DNA from: Vermamoeba vermiformis
Taxonomy: Eukaryota; Tubulinea; Echinamoebida
Assembly: GCA_045837725.1 (NCBI GenBank)
Contig: JBEWZL010000118.1
Coordinates: forward strand, 1 to 64,000
Length of the DNA stretch: 64,000 nt
Reading direction: 5' to 3'
Position numbers and translations under genes: made by a program. Position 1 is the first letter of the stretch. Each line of letters starts with the position of its first letter. Shown here piece by piece: positions 47,031-58,419 of this stretch. Below the pieces are notes generated by a model. The model was not told where the DNA came from and did not search any database. It saw nothing but the letters and a program-made list of their open reading frames with translations.

Positions 47031-48767
47031 TTATTTCGCTAGTACATCTCGCACAAGCTTGATATGTTCGAACGGAATAATATCGAATTGGCTTAAATGA
47101 ACGAAGAAAGCATTGAACTCCTCCGTGTTTCGTGAAGTGGTGCCGTGCTGATGCCTGTCCCAGTGATAGTGCAAGAGAGATGCAACGGCATTGCACAGCG
47201 AAGGTATGATACGTCGTGCGAGACTAGCAGCAGTGAGCGGCCAAGAGTGAGGCACAGCGTGTTGAATAGTTACGTCGTCTGGATGGATCCAAATGTCTGC
47301 GAGATAGGCCTGAAAGGGATGCGTCCGTTTCTGAGTTTTGTTGGTCCATTGCTTTGGCTTGTACGGCGAGTCACGCCCAAACCAAGCACCTCCCTTGCAG
47401 AAGGTGTGTACTGCAAAGTTGTCGTCGTAAGTGTCTTGGTACCACAGCGATTTGATCAGGGGCATAAGAATTAAGTTCAATAGTCTGCGGGTGAACTGAT
47501 GAATGAGTCCAATTGGCGACTTCTTTCTTTGCTTTTTTGGTATTTGCAGTCTGAATGGACTTGGGTTCGGAGTAATGCTGCCCCACATATTGCCCGTGAA
47601 ATTCCATTCGTGATCACTAACAACATACTTCGCATTGCCCTCTGCGCGTTCAATGCGACTCCGAAGCTGTTGATAGTCCGGCACTGCCATATCTAGCTGC
47701 CGAATTAACTTGTCGCTGAAACTTTGAACGAGCCTCATGAAGTCGGAAACTTCATTGTGTTGCACATTCAAAGCTCGAAAAAGTGCAGAACTTTGGCCAT
47801 CGATTGTGGCATCCACATCTAATAAACATTGTTGTTGAATATTAATCGTTCTATTCCATTGAAATTCATGAAAGAATCGTGGCCTCGGCAAGTTGTGTGT
47901 AAGATTAGTCGCTGATTCAGCCGTGTTTGCTGCTATAATATCTTTGACCATTGATCGTGCTCTGTCGATCGCCTCTTCAATAGTCGTAACGTGAAACCAA
48001 TCAAACACGTGAGAAATATAATCCATGGGACCTCCAGCGTAATATGATTTCCAAACAAATATGCCACTAATTGAGTTCTCTCCAACCAACCGAAATATCA
48101 CGTGATAGATCACGTAGTCGTTAACGTACAAACAGAAATTGATGACTGTGTAGGGTTCGTTGATCCATTTGCTAACTTTTTGTGTACCAACGCAGTAATT
48201 TGGACCAACGGACTTGAAGTGCCAGAGAAGAGTTGCTAGCTCAGGGTACGTTTTGTAGAGCTCATCTATGAAGTTCCGATGAGATTTCAAGTACGCCCGG
48301 TCATTGTTCTTTCGTTTGAGTGCTGCAGATGTCCAGTACCAGGCACGCGTGATGTACTCCCAAAAAGTCGTTGATACGGTAGCGCTCTTATTGTCATATA
48401 AATAAGCTCCATAAGTCATGTCCGAAATTTCCAACAATTCGCTGGGAACGCACAGCGCTTGCGAGCAATAAAAAGTGCGCCAGAATGAGCTGCTGCCGAT
48501 AAATTTGCAAAAATACGAACTCGTTGTTCTAAACGTGAGAATTGCTGGCAGATCCGTCAAGTTCAAAATTGATTGAAGGATCTCCGTAGGCATGTCAGCT
48601 AAGTAATTGAATCCTCCATCGCTTTCATGCCAACAGTGGCTGATTTCAGGGACTAAATTGACTGCAATAGATCGTTCTCGGCTCAGTGCCTTTTGTTCTC
48701 GATTTCTTGCGGTGCAAGTCAGTCGCATGTTAGCGAAATATTCGAGCGTTGTATTCTCGTCTAACAT
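47031..48767 (-). CDS. Intronless F-box protein
   Basis: A single frame from ATG 48767 (MLDENTTLEYFANMRLTCTA) gives 578 residues. The F-box lies at about residues 50-95: LADMPTEILQSILNLTDLPA, ILTFRTTSSYFCKFI, SSFWRTFY. The remainder has no repeat: Trp/Tyr-rich stretches such as FWEYITRAWYWTSAALKRKN and EPYTVINFCLYVNDYVIYHV, a possible weak SMI1/KNR4-like region (ELYKTYPELATLLWHFKS), and a C-terminal helix NAFFVHLSQFDIIPFEHIKL. The lack of introns contrasts with all the other large F-box genes here and suggests a retrocopy or intron loss. An AG acceptor-like site directly upstream (about 48809) leaves the frame open to it, so an extra 5' exon is possible. Confidence 0.75.
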   Translation of the reverse strand: MLDENTTLEYFANMRLTCTARNREQKALSRERSIAVNLVPEISHCWHESDGGFNYLADMPTEILQSILNLTDLPAILTFRTTSSYFCKFIGSSSFWRTFYCSQALCVPSELLEISDMTYGAYLYDNKSATVSTTFWEYITRAWYWTSAALKRKNNDRAYLKSHRNFIDELYKTYPELATLLWHFKSVGPNYCVGTQKVSKWINEPYTVINFCLYVNDYVIYHVIFRLVGENSISGIFVWKSYYAGGPMDYISHVFDWFHVTTIEEAIDRARSMVKDIIAANTAESATNLTHNLPRPRFFHEFQWNRTINIQQQCLLDVDATIDGQSSALFRALNVQHNEVSDFMRLVQSFSDKLIRQLDMAVPDYQQLRSRIERAEGNAKYVVSDHEWNFTGNMWGSITPNPSPFRLQIPKKQRKKSPIGLIHQFTRRLLNLILMPLIKSLWYQDTYDDNFAVHTFCKGGAWFGRDSPYKPKQWTNKTQKRTHPFQAYLADIWIHPDDVTIQHAVPHSWPLTAASLARRIIPSLCNAVASLLHYHWDRHQHGTTSRNTEEFNAFFVHLSQFDIIPFEHIKLVRDVLAK

Positions 48768-48846
48768 TTCTTCCAAAATGCGTGGCTCGGCAGCGAAATC
48801 TGGTGGCTAATTAATAATGCAAATAAAGATACGTGTTATGCAAGAC

Positions 48847-49673
48847 TTACTTCCCAAAGGCAGATCTACTTTTCTCATCGGCATTTTTGCGATGTAGCTG
48901 ATCCATTCGACAATCAAATCGTCCGGCGTCTCCGAATAATCTGACCGTGATATTAGTTTCTATGAGCGATAATTCACATTTATATGTACCTCCAATTCGC
49001 AGAACATCGAGCTCGATGCAATGAATTTTTAATGTCGATAATAATGTTCGTTGCAGGTTTGCGTCAAGAGAGAAATCTAATACCAACTTCTTTATGTTCG
49101 GATAAGCCACCAATAATTCATTGACTTGACTGAGCAGTCGAGTGCTATCCTCTGGCGAGAAACTGCCGCCTCGGATGCCGAATCCTTCGAGCTTAATGTT
49201 TCGCACTATTAGAGCATTGATAACACGTACTAATGGTTCGATAATATCGGATGGTAGGTCCGTATGGTACGGGTAACGAATGTAAAGGTGTGATAAGGAG
49301 CTGTTACGCAGAAGGTTCTCACACAACAGATCGAGTAACTCTGTTTGTTGGGCAGGATTCAATTTATCTGAAATTTCTATAGTGGCATTAATAGATATTA
49401 CTAAGATTTATGCGCGCATACCTAGCTCTAAATATTGAACATTGTCCGATTTGGCCACTCCGTCAATTAACTTAAAATTATGGGTGAAGCTGGGCCAGCC
49501 CTGCACTTTTTGAGCACTATATTAATACGCTAAATATTCTAATAATTAAAAAATTATTTAAAATTACCATTTGTTTTCCATTTCGTTCGTGTATTAATGA
49601 AATAATCAGCTAATGCTTCATCATTGACCGTGACTTTGTCAAAGTCTATCCAGCCGTAGGCGCCAAACTCCAT
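48847..49673 (-). CDS. LRR-type F-box relative, probably missing its 5' exon
   Basis: Three exons from the first Met at 49673 (MEFGAYGWIDFDKVTVNDEA) to TAA at 48847. LRR-like pattern: ELLDLLCENLLRNSSLSHLY, VRVINALIVRNIKLEGFGIR, AYPNIKKLVLDFSLDANLQR, IHCIELDVLRIGG. The frame stays open upstream of the Met to about 49776 and reads GGIASCKILGWAFLDRSRLF, the part that normally follows an F-box, but no F-box and no Met precede it. The NADPH oxidase gene ends only 67 bp further. The gene is thus either 5'-truncated or has an unseen first exon. The donor GTAAGT overlapping the stop does not join in phase to the next F-box gene. Confidence 0.5.
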
Positions 49674-49842
49674 GGTAGCGTTGTCGGTAAACAGAAATAA
49701 TCGAGATCGATCCAAGAAAGCCCAACCCAAAATCTTGCAGGAGGCAATTCCACCAATAATCCAAGAATTAAATACCTACGTCAGTTAACTCGAGCGTGTT
49801 GGTTCTCAACCGTTTATTTACACAACACAAATTGGGTTCTTT

Positions 49843-52800
49843 CTAAAACACTTCCTTTCTGAAGTAGAATTGCGTCCCTGAAGTTTTGCTGTGCTTGCGG
49901 CAATGAACCTGAAGGGATTTGGCTAACGCACTTGGCCCGCAGAAGAATACACCAATGTCTACAAAAATATTTGGATCAGATCGGTTTAATTTTGGGTAAT
50001 AATAACTTACTTTCGTTTGGATAGAGTTCCTGCATATAGTTGAAAATAATATCGAACTTTGGTCTGCCCCAATAAGTCTTTGATTTCAGACCAGTAACGA
50101 TGTCTTTCGACTGCTTGTTGTACTCTTGTTCGAGGCCGTAATGCAGCAGTGTGGATCTCAAATCGTTTTTGTTGAACGTGCTCGTCAAGAACGTGTTGAC
50201 TTCCAAGAAATCACTCGCGTTTTGTTTCTGCAAGTCACTCAGCAGCTCGCCAAACCATTGGAACAGAATCTTGTTCGCGTGTGATCCAATAAAAATGTAC
50301 TTTTTTCAACTTGAGCTCGTTTTCTGTGTCGTTCTCGAGTCTGTACCGAATGTGCTTTAAGATTGATGCGAACGGCGTAACGCCTAAAGGTTCATAGTTA
50401 GGTATGACCGGTAACGTGTGCTAACAATCTTACCAATGCCAGTGCCGATCAACATCACGTGCTCGTAATCAAACACGTGCTCACTAGCCGAGCCAAACGG
50501 TCCGTCAACATAGAGCCGTGGTGTCTTCTTCTCCTTAATGCAGTAATCGTACAGCTTCTTGGTCCAATTGCCGAGAGACTGCAACTTGTTAGAGCCAGCA
50601 GCTATGATATTGAAAGCTTACTCTAATGTGCACGGAGATGTAGGGCTCTTCAGGGCAAGAAGTCAGAGTGAACGGGTGCCACTCGAACTTGGACAGATCG
50701 GGACTGTTCAAGAAGATGTATTGACCTGACTTGTACTTCCAAGTGTCCGTGGGCTTGCTCATTTGTAAGCGGAGCACTTTGGCGGGCAGTGGCGTGGCCT
50801 GCAGATAATTATTAGTTCTATCCAGCACGAGCACGAGGTTCACTCACCGATTCTAGGGTGACTTTCTGCTTAGCACGTACAATTCGAATGATTCTTTCCA
50901 CGAGGTAAATAGTGCCGAAGAACACGAACCACTTGTAGTACTCTGGGGGCTGAAGCACTGCACCAGTACCTGCAATAATGTTAACTATTGGAGCACTCTT
51001 GTCTTGTTTTCGTACCGTGTGCAATCAGCAGGGCGTAAAATACGATGAACAGGTGGTGCGTGTACCAAAATCTCTCGAAGTTCTCTGCACGATATTTTCT
51101 GATGGCACAGACGTACATAATGATCATGACGCAAATCAAAATGTGCCCAGTGATGCCTGCAATCTTCGCGTACGTGATTTGCCAGAACTCGAGACCAGCG
51201 TATTGTGGCACGACCGGGGCAACAACCTCTGCTGGCGCTGCAGCCGCACGTGCATTGGTGATGTAGTGCGCGACACTTTACGTTGTATTAGCGCTGTAAG
51301 GGCAAGATACGGACACTTACACATGACCTACAGTGGCGCCTATGATCACATAAGCGATGCAACGATGGAACAGAATGTTTTTATCGAGGGGCACAATGTC
51401 TTTGACCCACGTCGACCGTAGCCTAATTGCGCTAATTAATGTGTGTCGGTGGGTAATATTAAGACATACGCAGTTAAAAAGTTCCTGCAGACCATCAGCA
51501 GTAGAAGGCACGTGTCAATAATTAGCACGTGTGCGAAGCCTCGAGAGATAGGCACGCTCCATCCAATAGTTTGAACTAGCTCGTTGCGTTGAATATAAAT
51601 AACTACGTGTAACGTTGGTTAAATAAGAGGTAAAGGCAAAATCAAATCCGCGCCAGAATATCATTTGTCTGTTGCTTACTTAAAAACTTCCACAGGAAGA
51701 ACCCAATATTTAACAAAATGAAGAATAGAATAGCTGTAAAGTTGGGCCATTCTGTTTTGAAGTAAGAACGCACAGCCCGCTAAAAAGATCAAGGTTGGTA
51801 AAAAAGAGATCTTTAAAAATGATATTTATAGATAATTACCAAAGGCGCAATTGGATAAATTTATATACATTTTGGGAATTTTTAATTAATATTATTCAAC
51901 GATGTAACTTACGCATCCAGTTCGTTTTCGTTTCTTGATCGCAGGTTGTTTGTAGTACTGCGGATAATAATTCTCGTCTTCATCCTCAGCTCTATATCTT
52001 TTAGGCAATCGATGTTTCTTCTTTTTCTGTTGCGCTCCGTTCTCTTCGTTCTGTTCTGGATTTTTGTTTGGCACGTCTATGACAACTTCTTGCCTGCGTT
52101 CCAACGAGTGTCGGGCCTGACTACGAGGTAAGTATACGATCGATAACTATAGGTTAATTGTTATAGCGTACTGATTCAATCGAAGCACGTCGCTGATCAA
52201 TTCTTTCGACCAAATCGTTCATATTCGCGTCTTTCGTATTATCTTTTGAAATTGTCATCTCGCCTACATTTTTGCTTCCCAAATAACCTGTCAAAATGTA
52301 TTAATATATGATTAGCTTTCTAGCAAGAGTTAGTCGTACCAAGCATGGCAGTCTTGAACTCTTCGTAACTAATAGATTTATCTTGATTGGTGTCCATCTT
52401 ATCGAATACGTTCTTAATAACTTGTTCGATCTGTTCTTCATCTAATTTTAAATCGTTTTCGACCAGACTGGCGCGAATAATGTGATTGATGTTGTCGTAC
52501 GTTAACACTCCGTTATTATCGGTGTCGTACAGCTTAAAGGCAACTAAATAATTTTATGATTAGATAAAATGATTAGTGAGATTAATATTACGCACATAAT
52601 ATCTTCTTTTCAATATCATCTTTTGGGTTCAACATCTCGAGCCACAAAAGAAAGTCCTTCAAGTTCACTGCTTCCACTTCTTCATCGTACGACACCGAGT
52701 CAGACGAGTTGCTACGCGATCTTCTTTCTACACATGTACTAATTAGGCAATACTGTCTCACTTACGCAACCATGAATTTCGCGTGGTAAAATTGATGGGT

Positions 52801-53506
52801 TTGAATTCTTCGTTAAATTTCAGCGTTTTTCGTGTGGCGTTGAAATTAATGATAAACTGAATCAAATTAACTTACGCATCGTTGCTTCTTTCGCAGGCTT
52901 GCCTTCTGAAGCCTTGGACCTCGAGGAGCGTGACTCATCCAAACTTCTGCGACCTGAGAAGATGTTCTCTCGCTCCGGCGATCTCGTTTCATCCATGCTC
53001 AACCTTTCTCTGATAGGTTCTTCGCGAGTGGGTCTTTGGTTAGTGTTGCTTTGTCCCGCGCTTGGATGATCCTGATCCTTGTTCGCGTCCGCAGTAGCCA
53101 CGAAAGACGAGACTTTAAGTTTATTTTTGCCAACATGGACACTAATAGTCAAGTAAGTCAACAAATAATTAGATATATTTGAGCGTACCGAAATATTGCG
53201 GGCTGTTTAAAGAGATCGAACAAGCGATCGACGTAGAAATTGTTTTTTAATCCAAAGAATTTCTTAAAGCCTTCTTTATCAACCCATTCTTCAGTTATCC
53301 CAGCGTCGATGGCTTTTTGATAGTTTTCTAGAACATTTTCCACGGATTCAGGAGAGGCTACAAATTTTTTTATTGTTAAAACATTATAAATTATTGTCAA
53401 ATCATTTTTTATTACCTCCTTGACTTTCGTAAAACGCAATTAGCTCCTGTCTTTTGTCATAGACCTTTCGGTTGGGAGGCTTGCTATTTTTTCGTTTTTT
53501 TTCCAT
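49843..53506 (-). CDS. EF-hand NADPH oxidase (NOX)
   Basis: About sixteen exons. N-terminal cytosolic part: MEKKRKNSKPPNRKVYDKRQ, helical FKKFFGLKNNFYVDRLFDLF, a Ser/Arg-rich linker, then two EF-hand loops DTDNNGVLTYDN and DTNQDKSISYEE. A strongly basic stretch QQKKKKHRLPKRYRAEDEDE precedes the membrane part. Haem ligands sit in FHRCIAYVIIGATVGHV and FERFWYTHHLFIVFYALLIA. FAD site: WHPFTLTS. NADPH sites: DGPFGSASEHVFDYE, LIGTGIG and the C-terminal VFFCGPSALAKSLQVHC, ending RKEVF at 49843. All electron-transfer residues I can check are there. The protein should move electrons from NADPH to O2, making superoxide outside or in phagosomes, with Ca2+ control as in NOX5-type enzymes. ACGTG sites lie upstream of the start. 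Confidence 0.88.
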
Positions 53507-53798
53507 GATCTGCGCTGTGGTGGTGAAGCGTAGTTATACAAAGTAATTTCCATTCATTTTTTAAGCGCGAGCCAATCGTTATTTATTCCTTTTTAATCAC
53601 CACACGTGTTTTGGCGTTGTACTAAAATGGCAAAAAATCTCTCGCACGTGCGTGGAAACGTGCCTTTTTGCTGTCTGATTTCAAGAATTAGTTAGTGAGT
53701 ACGTAAAGTCAAATAAGAGAGACGCAGATTAACGTAAAGATAGTCATTTATTGCGCATCAGAGCGTCAATTAATTAGCCAAGAGATCTGAGGGTCTTC
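53507..53798. promoter_or_regulatory. Upstream region of the NADPH oxidase gene
   Basis: 292 bp with three ACGTG-type cores in about 60 bp: ACACGTGTTTT, CGCACGTGCGTGG and AAACGTGCC. This is the densest set after that of the small ubiquitin-fold gene. Confidence 0.4.
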
Positions 53799-54199
53799 TT
53801 ACGATTGCTCGTCGTCGAGTTGTCCAGAGCGAGCGTAATGTTCTTCTTTGGGCACCTCATTGTGCGTAAACGCGTCGGCAAGTTCTTGGGGATCTACGTC
53901 CGTATCTGAATTTTCGGTAAATATCGAAAAATTATTTATAAATCTACAATGCAAGCTACGCACCTAATACGCCTCCCCAATTAGCTTTGCCATTTCCACT
54001 TTTCTTTACTTCACCAATCGGTCTTCCATTTCTCGAGACATGGCGATCCATTTCTTTCTTCGTTTGCTTTCCCGGGACATGAGGGTTCGGATTTTTCTTA
54101 TCTATAATTAAAACAATCTTAATAATTGGTATACACTTGCACAAATATAAAAACCTTACGGTGAGTATTTTCTTTGGCAAAGTCAGGTTCTGCTTGCAT
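53799..54199 (-). CDS. Short Stm1/SERBP1 (HABP4) family protein
   Basis: Three exons encode about 85 residues. MQAEPDFAKENTH is followed by a basic stretch KKNPNPHVPGKQTKKEMDRH and the family core DRHVSRNGRPIGEVKKSGNG then KANWGGVLG, equal to the HABP4/PAI-RBP1 motif (RHxSxxGRxxxxKKGGxGxxNWG). The tail is acidic: DTDVDPQELADAFTHNEVPK, ending GQLDDEQS. Family proteins bind the 80S ribosome, filling the mRNA channel and guarding idle ribosomes. This copy is far shorter than animal SERBP1 and keeps little more than the core and the acidic tail. Nucleic-acid binding by the basic part is inferred from the family. Confidence 0.8.
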
Positions 54200-54426
54200 T
54201 TTTTCGTCGAGCAAACACGCTTTTGTTGTTGTTTTCAAGTTTAGATTACAATAGTATTGATGTTCTGATTTTAAGATTGAGCTAAAGAGTTTTATCAAGA
54301 ATTTGATCGAAATTCATGCATTTTTTGAAGTAATCGTGTTTGGATGGCGATCTGAATTGAACCCATGGCTTTAAACGGACCAAATAATGTTATTTATTTA
54401 CAAAATAAATTAAAAATTCGGCGAGC

Positions 54427-55927
54427 TTACTCTGCATTTACGAGAAGAGCAGAAAACCATTCGCTAATAACACGATCTATCCAGACTGGTTTCGTAGGCC
54501 ACAAACCGTCGCTGAAACTGACATGACCGCCTTTGTTCGTCACTGCAATTACCAAGTTAGGATTATTTGTGTGCTTCGGAATGGCTTCGGGATCAATCAA
54601 AGGATCGTCGCTCGCGTTGACAAGTAATGTCGGGATAGAAATATGATCTAAGCGCTGATGGCAACACGCATCACGATAATAATGATCTGGCGTCTCGTAG
54701 CCGTACAGCTTGCACGTGACATGCTCGTCAAATTGTCTCATTTTCCGCAGCTATAAATTGTGCACGTGTCAGAGATCAACTCCACAGCAATATTATATTG
54801 AAATGACTTACTGATACTACTTTTTCAAATTCAATGTCAAAGTGCTGACTCAAAATGTGTCTCTGACGCGTTATAGTTCGAATACTATCACGCGTCAATT
54901 TGATGTCGTAGAAGGGCTTCTTTGGCACGATAACAGCTGACTTTTCGAATTCATACGGATTAGACACGGAGACTGCACCCGAGAGCGGTGTATTTAACCC
55001 TTCTTCGCCCAGGTATTTGACCTGTAAGGTTCACGTTAGCTCAGTGCACGTGTTAGATCGCGTTGTACGATGCGGAACTCACTAATAGCTGACTTCCTAA
55101 CGAAAAACCTGCTGCAAATATCTTGTTGTCGGGGTATTTATCTCGCAGCCAATTAATCACGTGACGCACATCGTCGGTGTGAGCGGCATTGTAAAGTCTT
55201 GGCGTCTAGGCAGAAAATTGATGAGCAAACTCAATTGAAACGATTTTTAGTGGAGGATCATGTTAGTTATCGTTATGTTTACGGTACCTTTAGTTCCAGG
55301 CCGTTTGTGCCTCGGTAAGTAAAAGCAGCGCATTGAACTGGCACCTTCAACTGCTGATGCAAGTTAATGGCGCATTGGCAAATATATCCCGAGTTCGAAT
55401 GACCGTTCAATCCTATGATATTTTGATGAGTGAGAAAACTCCGCATTGGGGAAACGAGATCTTACCTGGAAAGAATATTACGATAGCAGTGTTGGAATCC
55501 ATTGGTCGCTCAGACAAAATGTACCAATCAACTCCTACTATTCCTCCATCGTGTAAATCAACAATCTCTCTGCCGGCAAAATTATAAAATGTCCGAGAAA
55601 GTGGGAATTCGAAAGATATTACCGTTTCTTGCGTAAATTCATATCAGGTCGTAGAATAGACCCAATAATTGTCATGATGTGACTGTTGTGCGCCCATATA
55701 GTCGGTTTATAATAAGTGAGAAGGGTTTTGCACTGGGATCCCAAAATGAAAATTAGTTTATTAGCTTTAGCGAAGTCTAATTTACTTACTGCTTGCAAAT
55801 AGCGAAGGTTTTTATTAGTTTCTAAATATATAAGCTTCGGGCGCTTGATAACCCGCAAATAATAATCCAGAATGTAGATGGCGACAAAAAAGAATGAAAA
55901 GCGTCTTAGCGTTCTAAACCAACTCAT
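54427..55927 (-). CDS. Alpha/beta hydrolase of the ABHD1/ABHD3 (EMB8) family
   Basis: About nine exons. The N-terminus MSWFRTLRRFSFFFVAIYIL is a signal anchor; the frame stays open upstream but only with a TTG, so ATG 55927 is used. Family blocks: YKPTIWAHNSHIMTIIGSIL (matching the P-T-W...G..QT region), IVIFFPGLNGHSNSGYI, TPRLYNAAHTDDVRHVINWL, nucleophile elbow FAAGFSLGSQLLV, SGAVSVSNPYEFEKS, acid loop NASDDPLIDPEAIP and catalytic-His loop TNKGGHVSFSDG. The triad Ser-Asp-His is intact. Relatives are membrane-bound phospholipases or acyl transferases/esterases; the substrate here is unknown. It ends SALLVNAE at 54427. Confidence 0.85.
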
Positions 55928-56117
55928 TCTCGAGTTAATAGTCAACTAACATACATAAATAACGAGTTGTGGCCGCTGGTGTTCGGTCGGGTTAACAACT
56001 GAAAATGATTTTCGGGTCTCAACAAAACATTTGGGCGAGATCGCGATCAGAACAGCTCAAATCTGCACAACCGTGTAATTGAATAAGCTAAGTTGTTTAA
56101 AATTTGCTTTCTACGTC

Positions 56118-56140
56118 TATTAGACGCTTCTCGTCTAATA
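56118..56140 (+). promoter_or_regulatory. Hairpin with alternative pairing upstream of GH125 gene
   Basis: TATTAGACG (56118-56126) pairs with CGTCTAATA (56132-56140) around a CTTCT loop. A third CGTCTA at 56114-56119 could pair with the same TAGACG, so two exclusive hairpins are possible in the leader, about 75-100 bp before the ATG. Confidence 0.3.
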
Positions 56141-56212
56141 TGAGCCTGTAAAAGCCGGGTTTTTTCCCAAGCAGATATTTTTAGTGTTTCTTTTCATGAG
56201 CCAACAAAGCAA

Positions 56213-58330
56213 ATGTTGACTAAGAACAGCTTATTAGTTGCGTTGTACATTTGTTTGCTAAGCGCAGTTTTTGCAAGCAAAGTATCTGGTAAGTACCGCA
56301 GCCTGTCAAAAAATCTTTGCTCATCTGCTCTTTTAACCCTGAAAATAGCGTTAAAATTAATAAAATAATTAGTAGATTATTTTCTTACGGTTGATTATTA
56401 GAATTGTTGCATAACAATCGTCCGCCGGTCAATGAAAGAAAATTTATTAGCACCGCAATAGAAACAGTTATTAATCAGGTAAAGCTATCTATAATCTTAC
56501 GTTATTACTCCGTACTTAATTATTTGCGCTAGACCTCCTCGAAGATGGTCGATCCATACTTATCGTTCTTGTTTGTGAATTGCTACCCCAATACTCTGGA
56601 CACAACAGTTGAATATAGCGTTGATCCTAAGACCAATCGCCCAGACACGTGCGTTTCAGCATTAAATTTAGATGTCGAGCTCACGTTAGATCAGATTTGT
56701 TATTACGGGTGACATTCCCGCAATGTGGCTGCGAGACTCATCCGCGCAGGTGTTACCTTATGTGCCTTATGCCAATCAAGACCCACACTTACAGGTGAGA
56801 CTAGCGCAGCGTGTGCTGCCGAGCTGACTGTAATTTTAGAGCATGTTGCGCGGTGTGATTAATCGTCAAGTACGCTCGGTCAACATCGATGTTTATGCCA
56901 ATGCGTTCAATTTTAATGAAAGCACTGCCGGCCACTTGGTAAGAGTTATCATTTGAATGTTGCCAATGCTAACTGTGTCGCAGGATGATCACCGAATTCC
57001 ACCGATGACTCCGAAGTTATGGGAAGGAAAATACGAACTGGATAGCTTGGCTTGGGTAAGTATAGATTAATACGCATTAGAGTCATATCTAATGTCTTTT
57101 GTAGATGTTGCGATTATCAGCTGAGTATTACGAAGTGACTCGGGACAGCTCAATGTGTTCAGATCCAGAGTGGAAAAAAGCTTTGTGGAGAATTATTGAG
57201 GCACGTAATAGATATTACTAAAGTGTATAAGCTAATTTTATGTCTGCAGGCCACTAAATATCAACAAAAATCGACTTCTGAAATGTCGCAAAACGACGAA
57301 TACTTTTACTCATTCTCACGCTTGGCTTGGGATCAGAGCGAAACACTTCAAAATGGCATTGGTGCACCTGCCTTGCATTGTGGTACGTTAAAATGTCACA
57401 AACAATAGATGGTAGCTTATAGACTAATTCGTAACCAGGTCTTTCACGCAGTCCTTTCCGTCCTTCAGACGATTCTCATCGACTACCATTCCCCGTAAGT
57501 ACCGCGCTAACTATATTTATTCATGTATACTAATCAGCTGGGCTTGTAGGTCGCTGCCAATGCGATGATGTCAGTCTCGATGAAAAAGATCTACGAAATG
57601 TTGCACAACGTAAGTGCTGATGGATGTCTTACTGTTATTTATGCTTTAAATAATAGGACGCTAGTTGTCGCGACGAAAAGCTCGTTAATACCACCCGAGA
57701 GCTGTACCGTGAAATCGAACGAGCAGTGTGGGAGCACGGTGTTGTGCATCATCCTCACGTGGGCAGAATATTCGCGTTTGAAGTCGATGGTTACGGCAGT
57801 TTCTACGCCATTGACGACGCGAACATTCCCAGCGTGCTGAGTTTACCGTACTTGGGTTTTATCAAGGCCAAGGATGAAACTTATGATCGCACTCGCAAGT
57901 TCTTGTTTTCGGACAAAAATCCGTTTTATTTCAAAGGCACCAAAGGCCGCGGCATTGGATCTCAGCACACGGGCATCGTACGTAATCACTCTAGTCTAGC
58001 AGCGCGATATTAATTTTTTGTTAGGACTATATTTGGCCCTTGTCCATTATCATGCAAGCAACTACCAGCGAGAACGATGCGGAGATTAAAGGTGCGTTTA
58101 AAGAACCGAAGATCTGTTCTCGTAATTAATCCTGTTTCGTTGCAGAGTGCTTGGAATTACTTAAAAGCACGGATAATGGCACCGGATTCATGCACGAGAG
58201 CTTCTACAAAAATGATCCGAGCAAGTTCACCCGCACCTGGTTTGCTTGGGCAAATGCGCAGTTCGGTCATTTGATTCTAAAAATCGCCAAAGAAAGACCT
58301 TACTTAATCTTCGGTAATCAGCCTAATTAG
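56213..58330 (+). CDS. GH125 exo-alpha-1,6-mannosidase-like (Mug157 family)
   Basis: About thirteen exons. Signal sequence [19 protein letters not shown] directly after the start MLTKNS. Family landmarks: [26 protein letters not shown]; the hallmark [143 protein letters not shown]; and [20 protein letters not shown] near the C-terminus. The full family length is present and no key block is missing. The enzyme should trim alpha-1,6-linked mannose from glycans, in the secretory or lysosomal route. It is convergent with the 7TM gene (90 bp apart). AATAAA lies at 58362. Confidence 0.88.
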
Positions 58331-58361
58331 GTTTAATTAGCTAGTATGTTGAATTAGTTGT

Positions 58362-58367
58362 AATAAA
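58362..58367 (+). terminator. AATAAA polyadenylation signal
   Basis: 32 bp past the GH125 stop, inside the short gap to the convergent 7TM gene. Confidence 0.5.
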
Positions 58368-58419
58368 TAGCATTATTGTTCTTGTTTCGAAGGTTTTTAT
58401 TATCTTACAAGTTGGTTCG

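Noticed and set aside
47031-49673. F-box and LRR loci as one gene
   Set aside because: The donor at the end of the LRR exon is phase 2 while the F-box frame needs phase 0; every nearby acceptor tested hits a stop.
55928-55945. Longer N-terminus for the ABHD gene
   Set aside because: The frame extends only to a TTG; the first ATG is at 55927 and directly precedes the membrane anchor.
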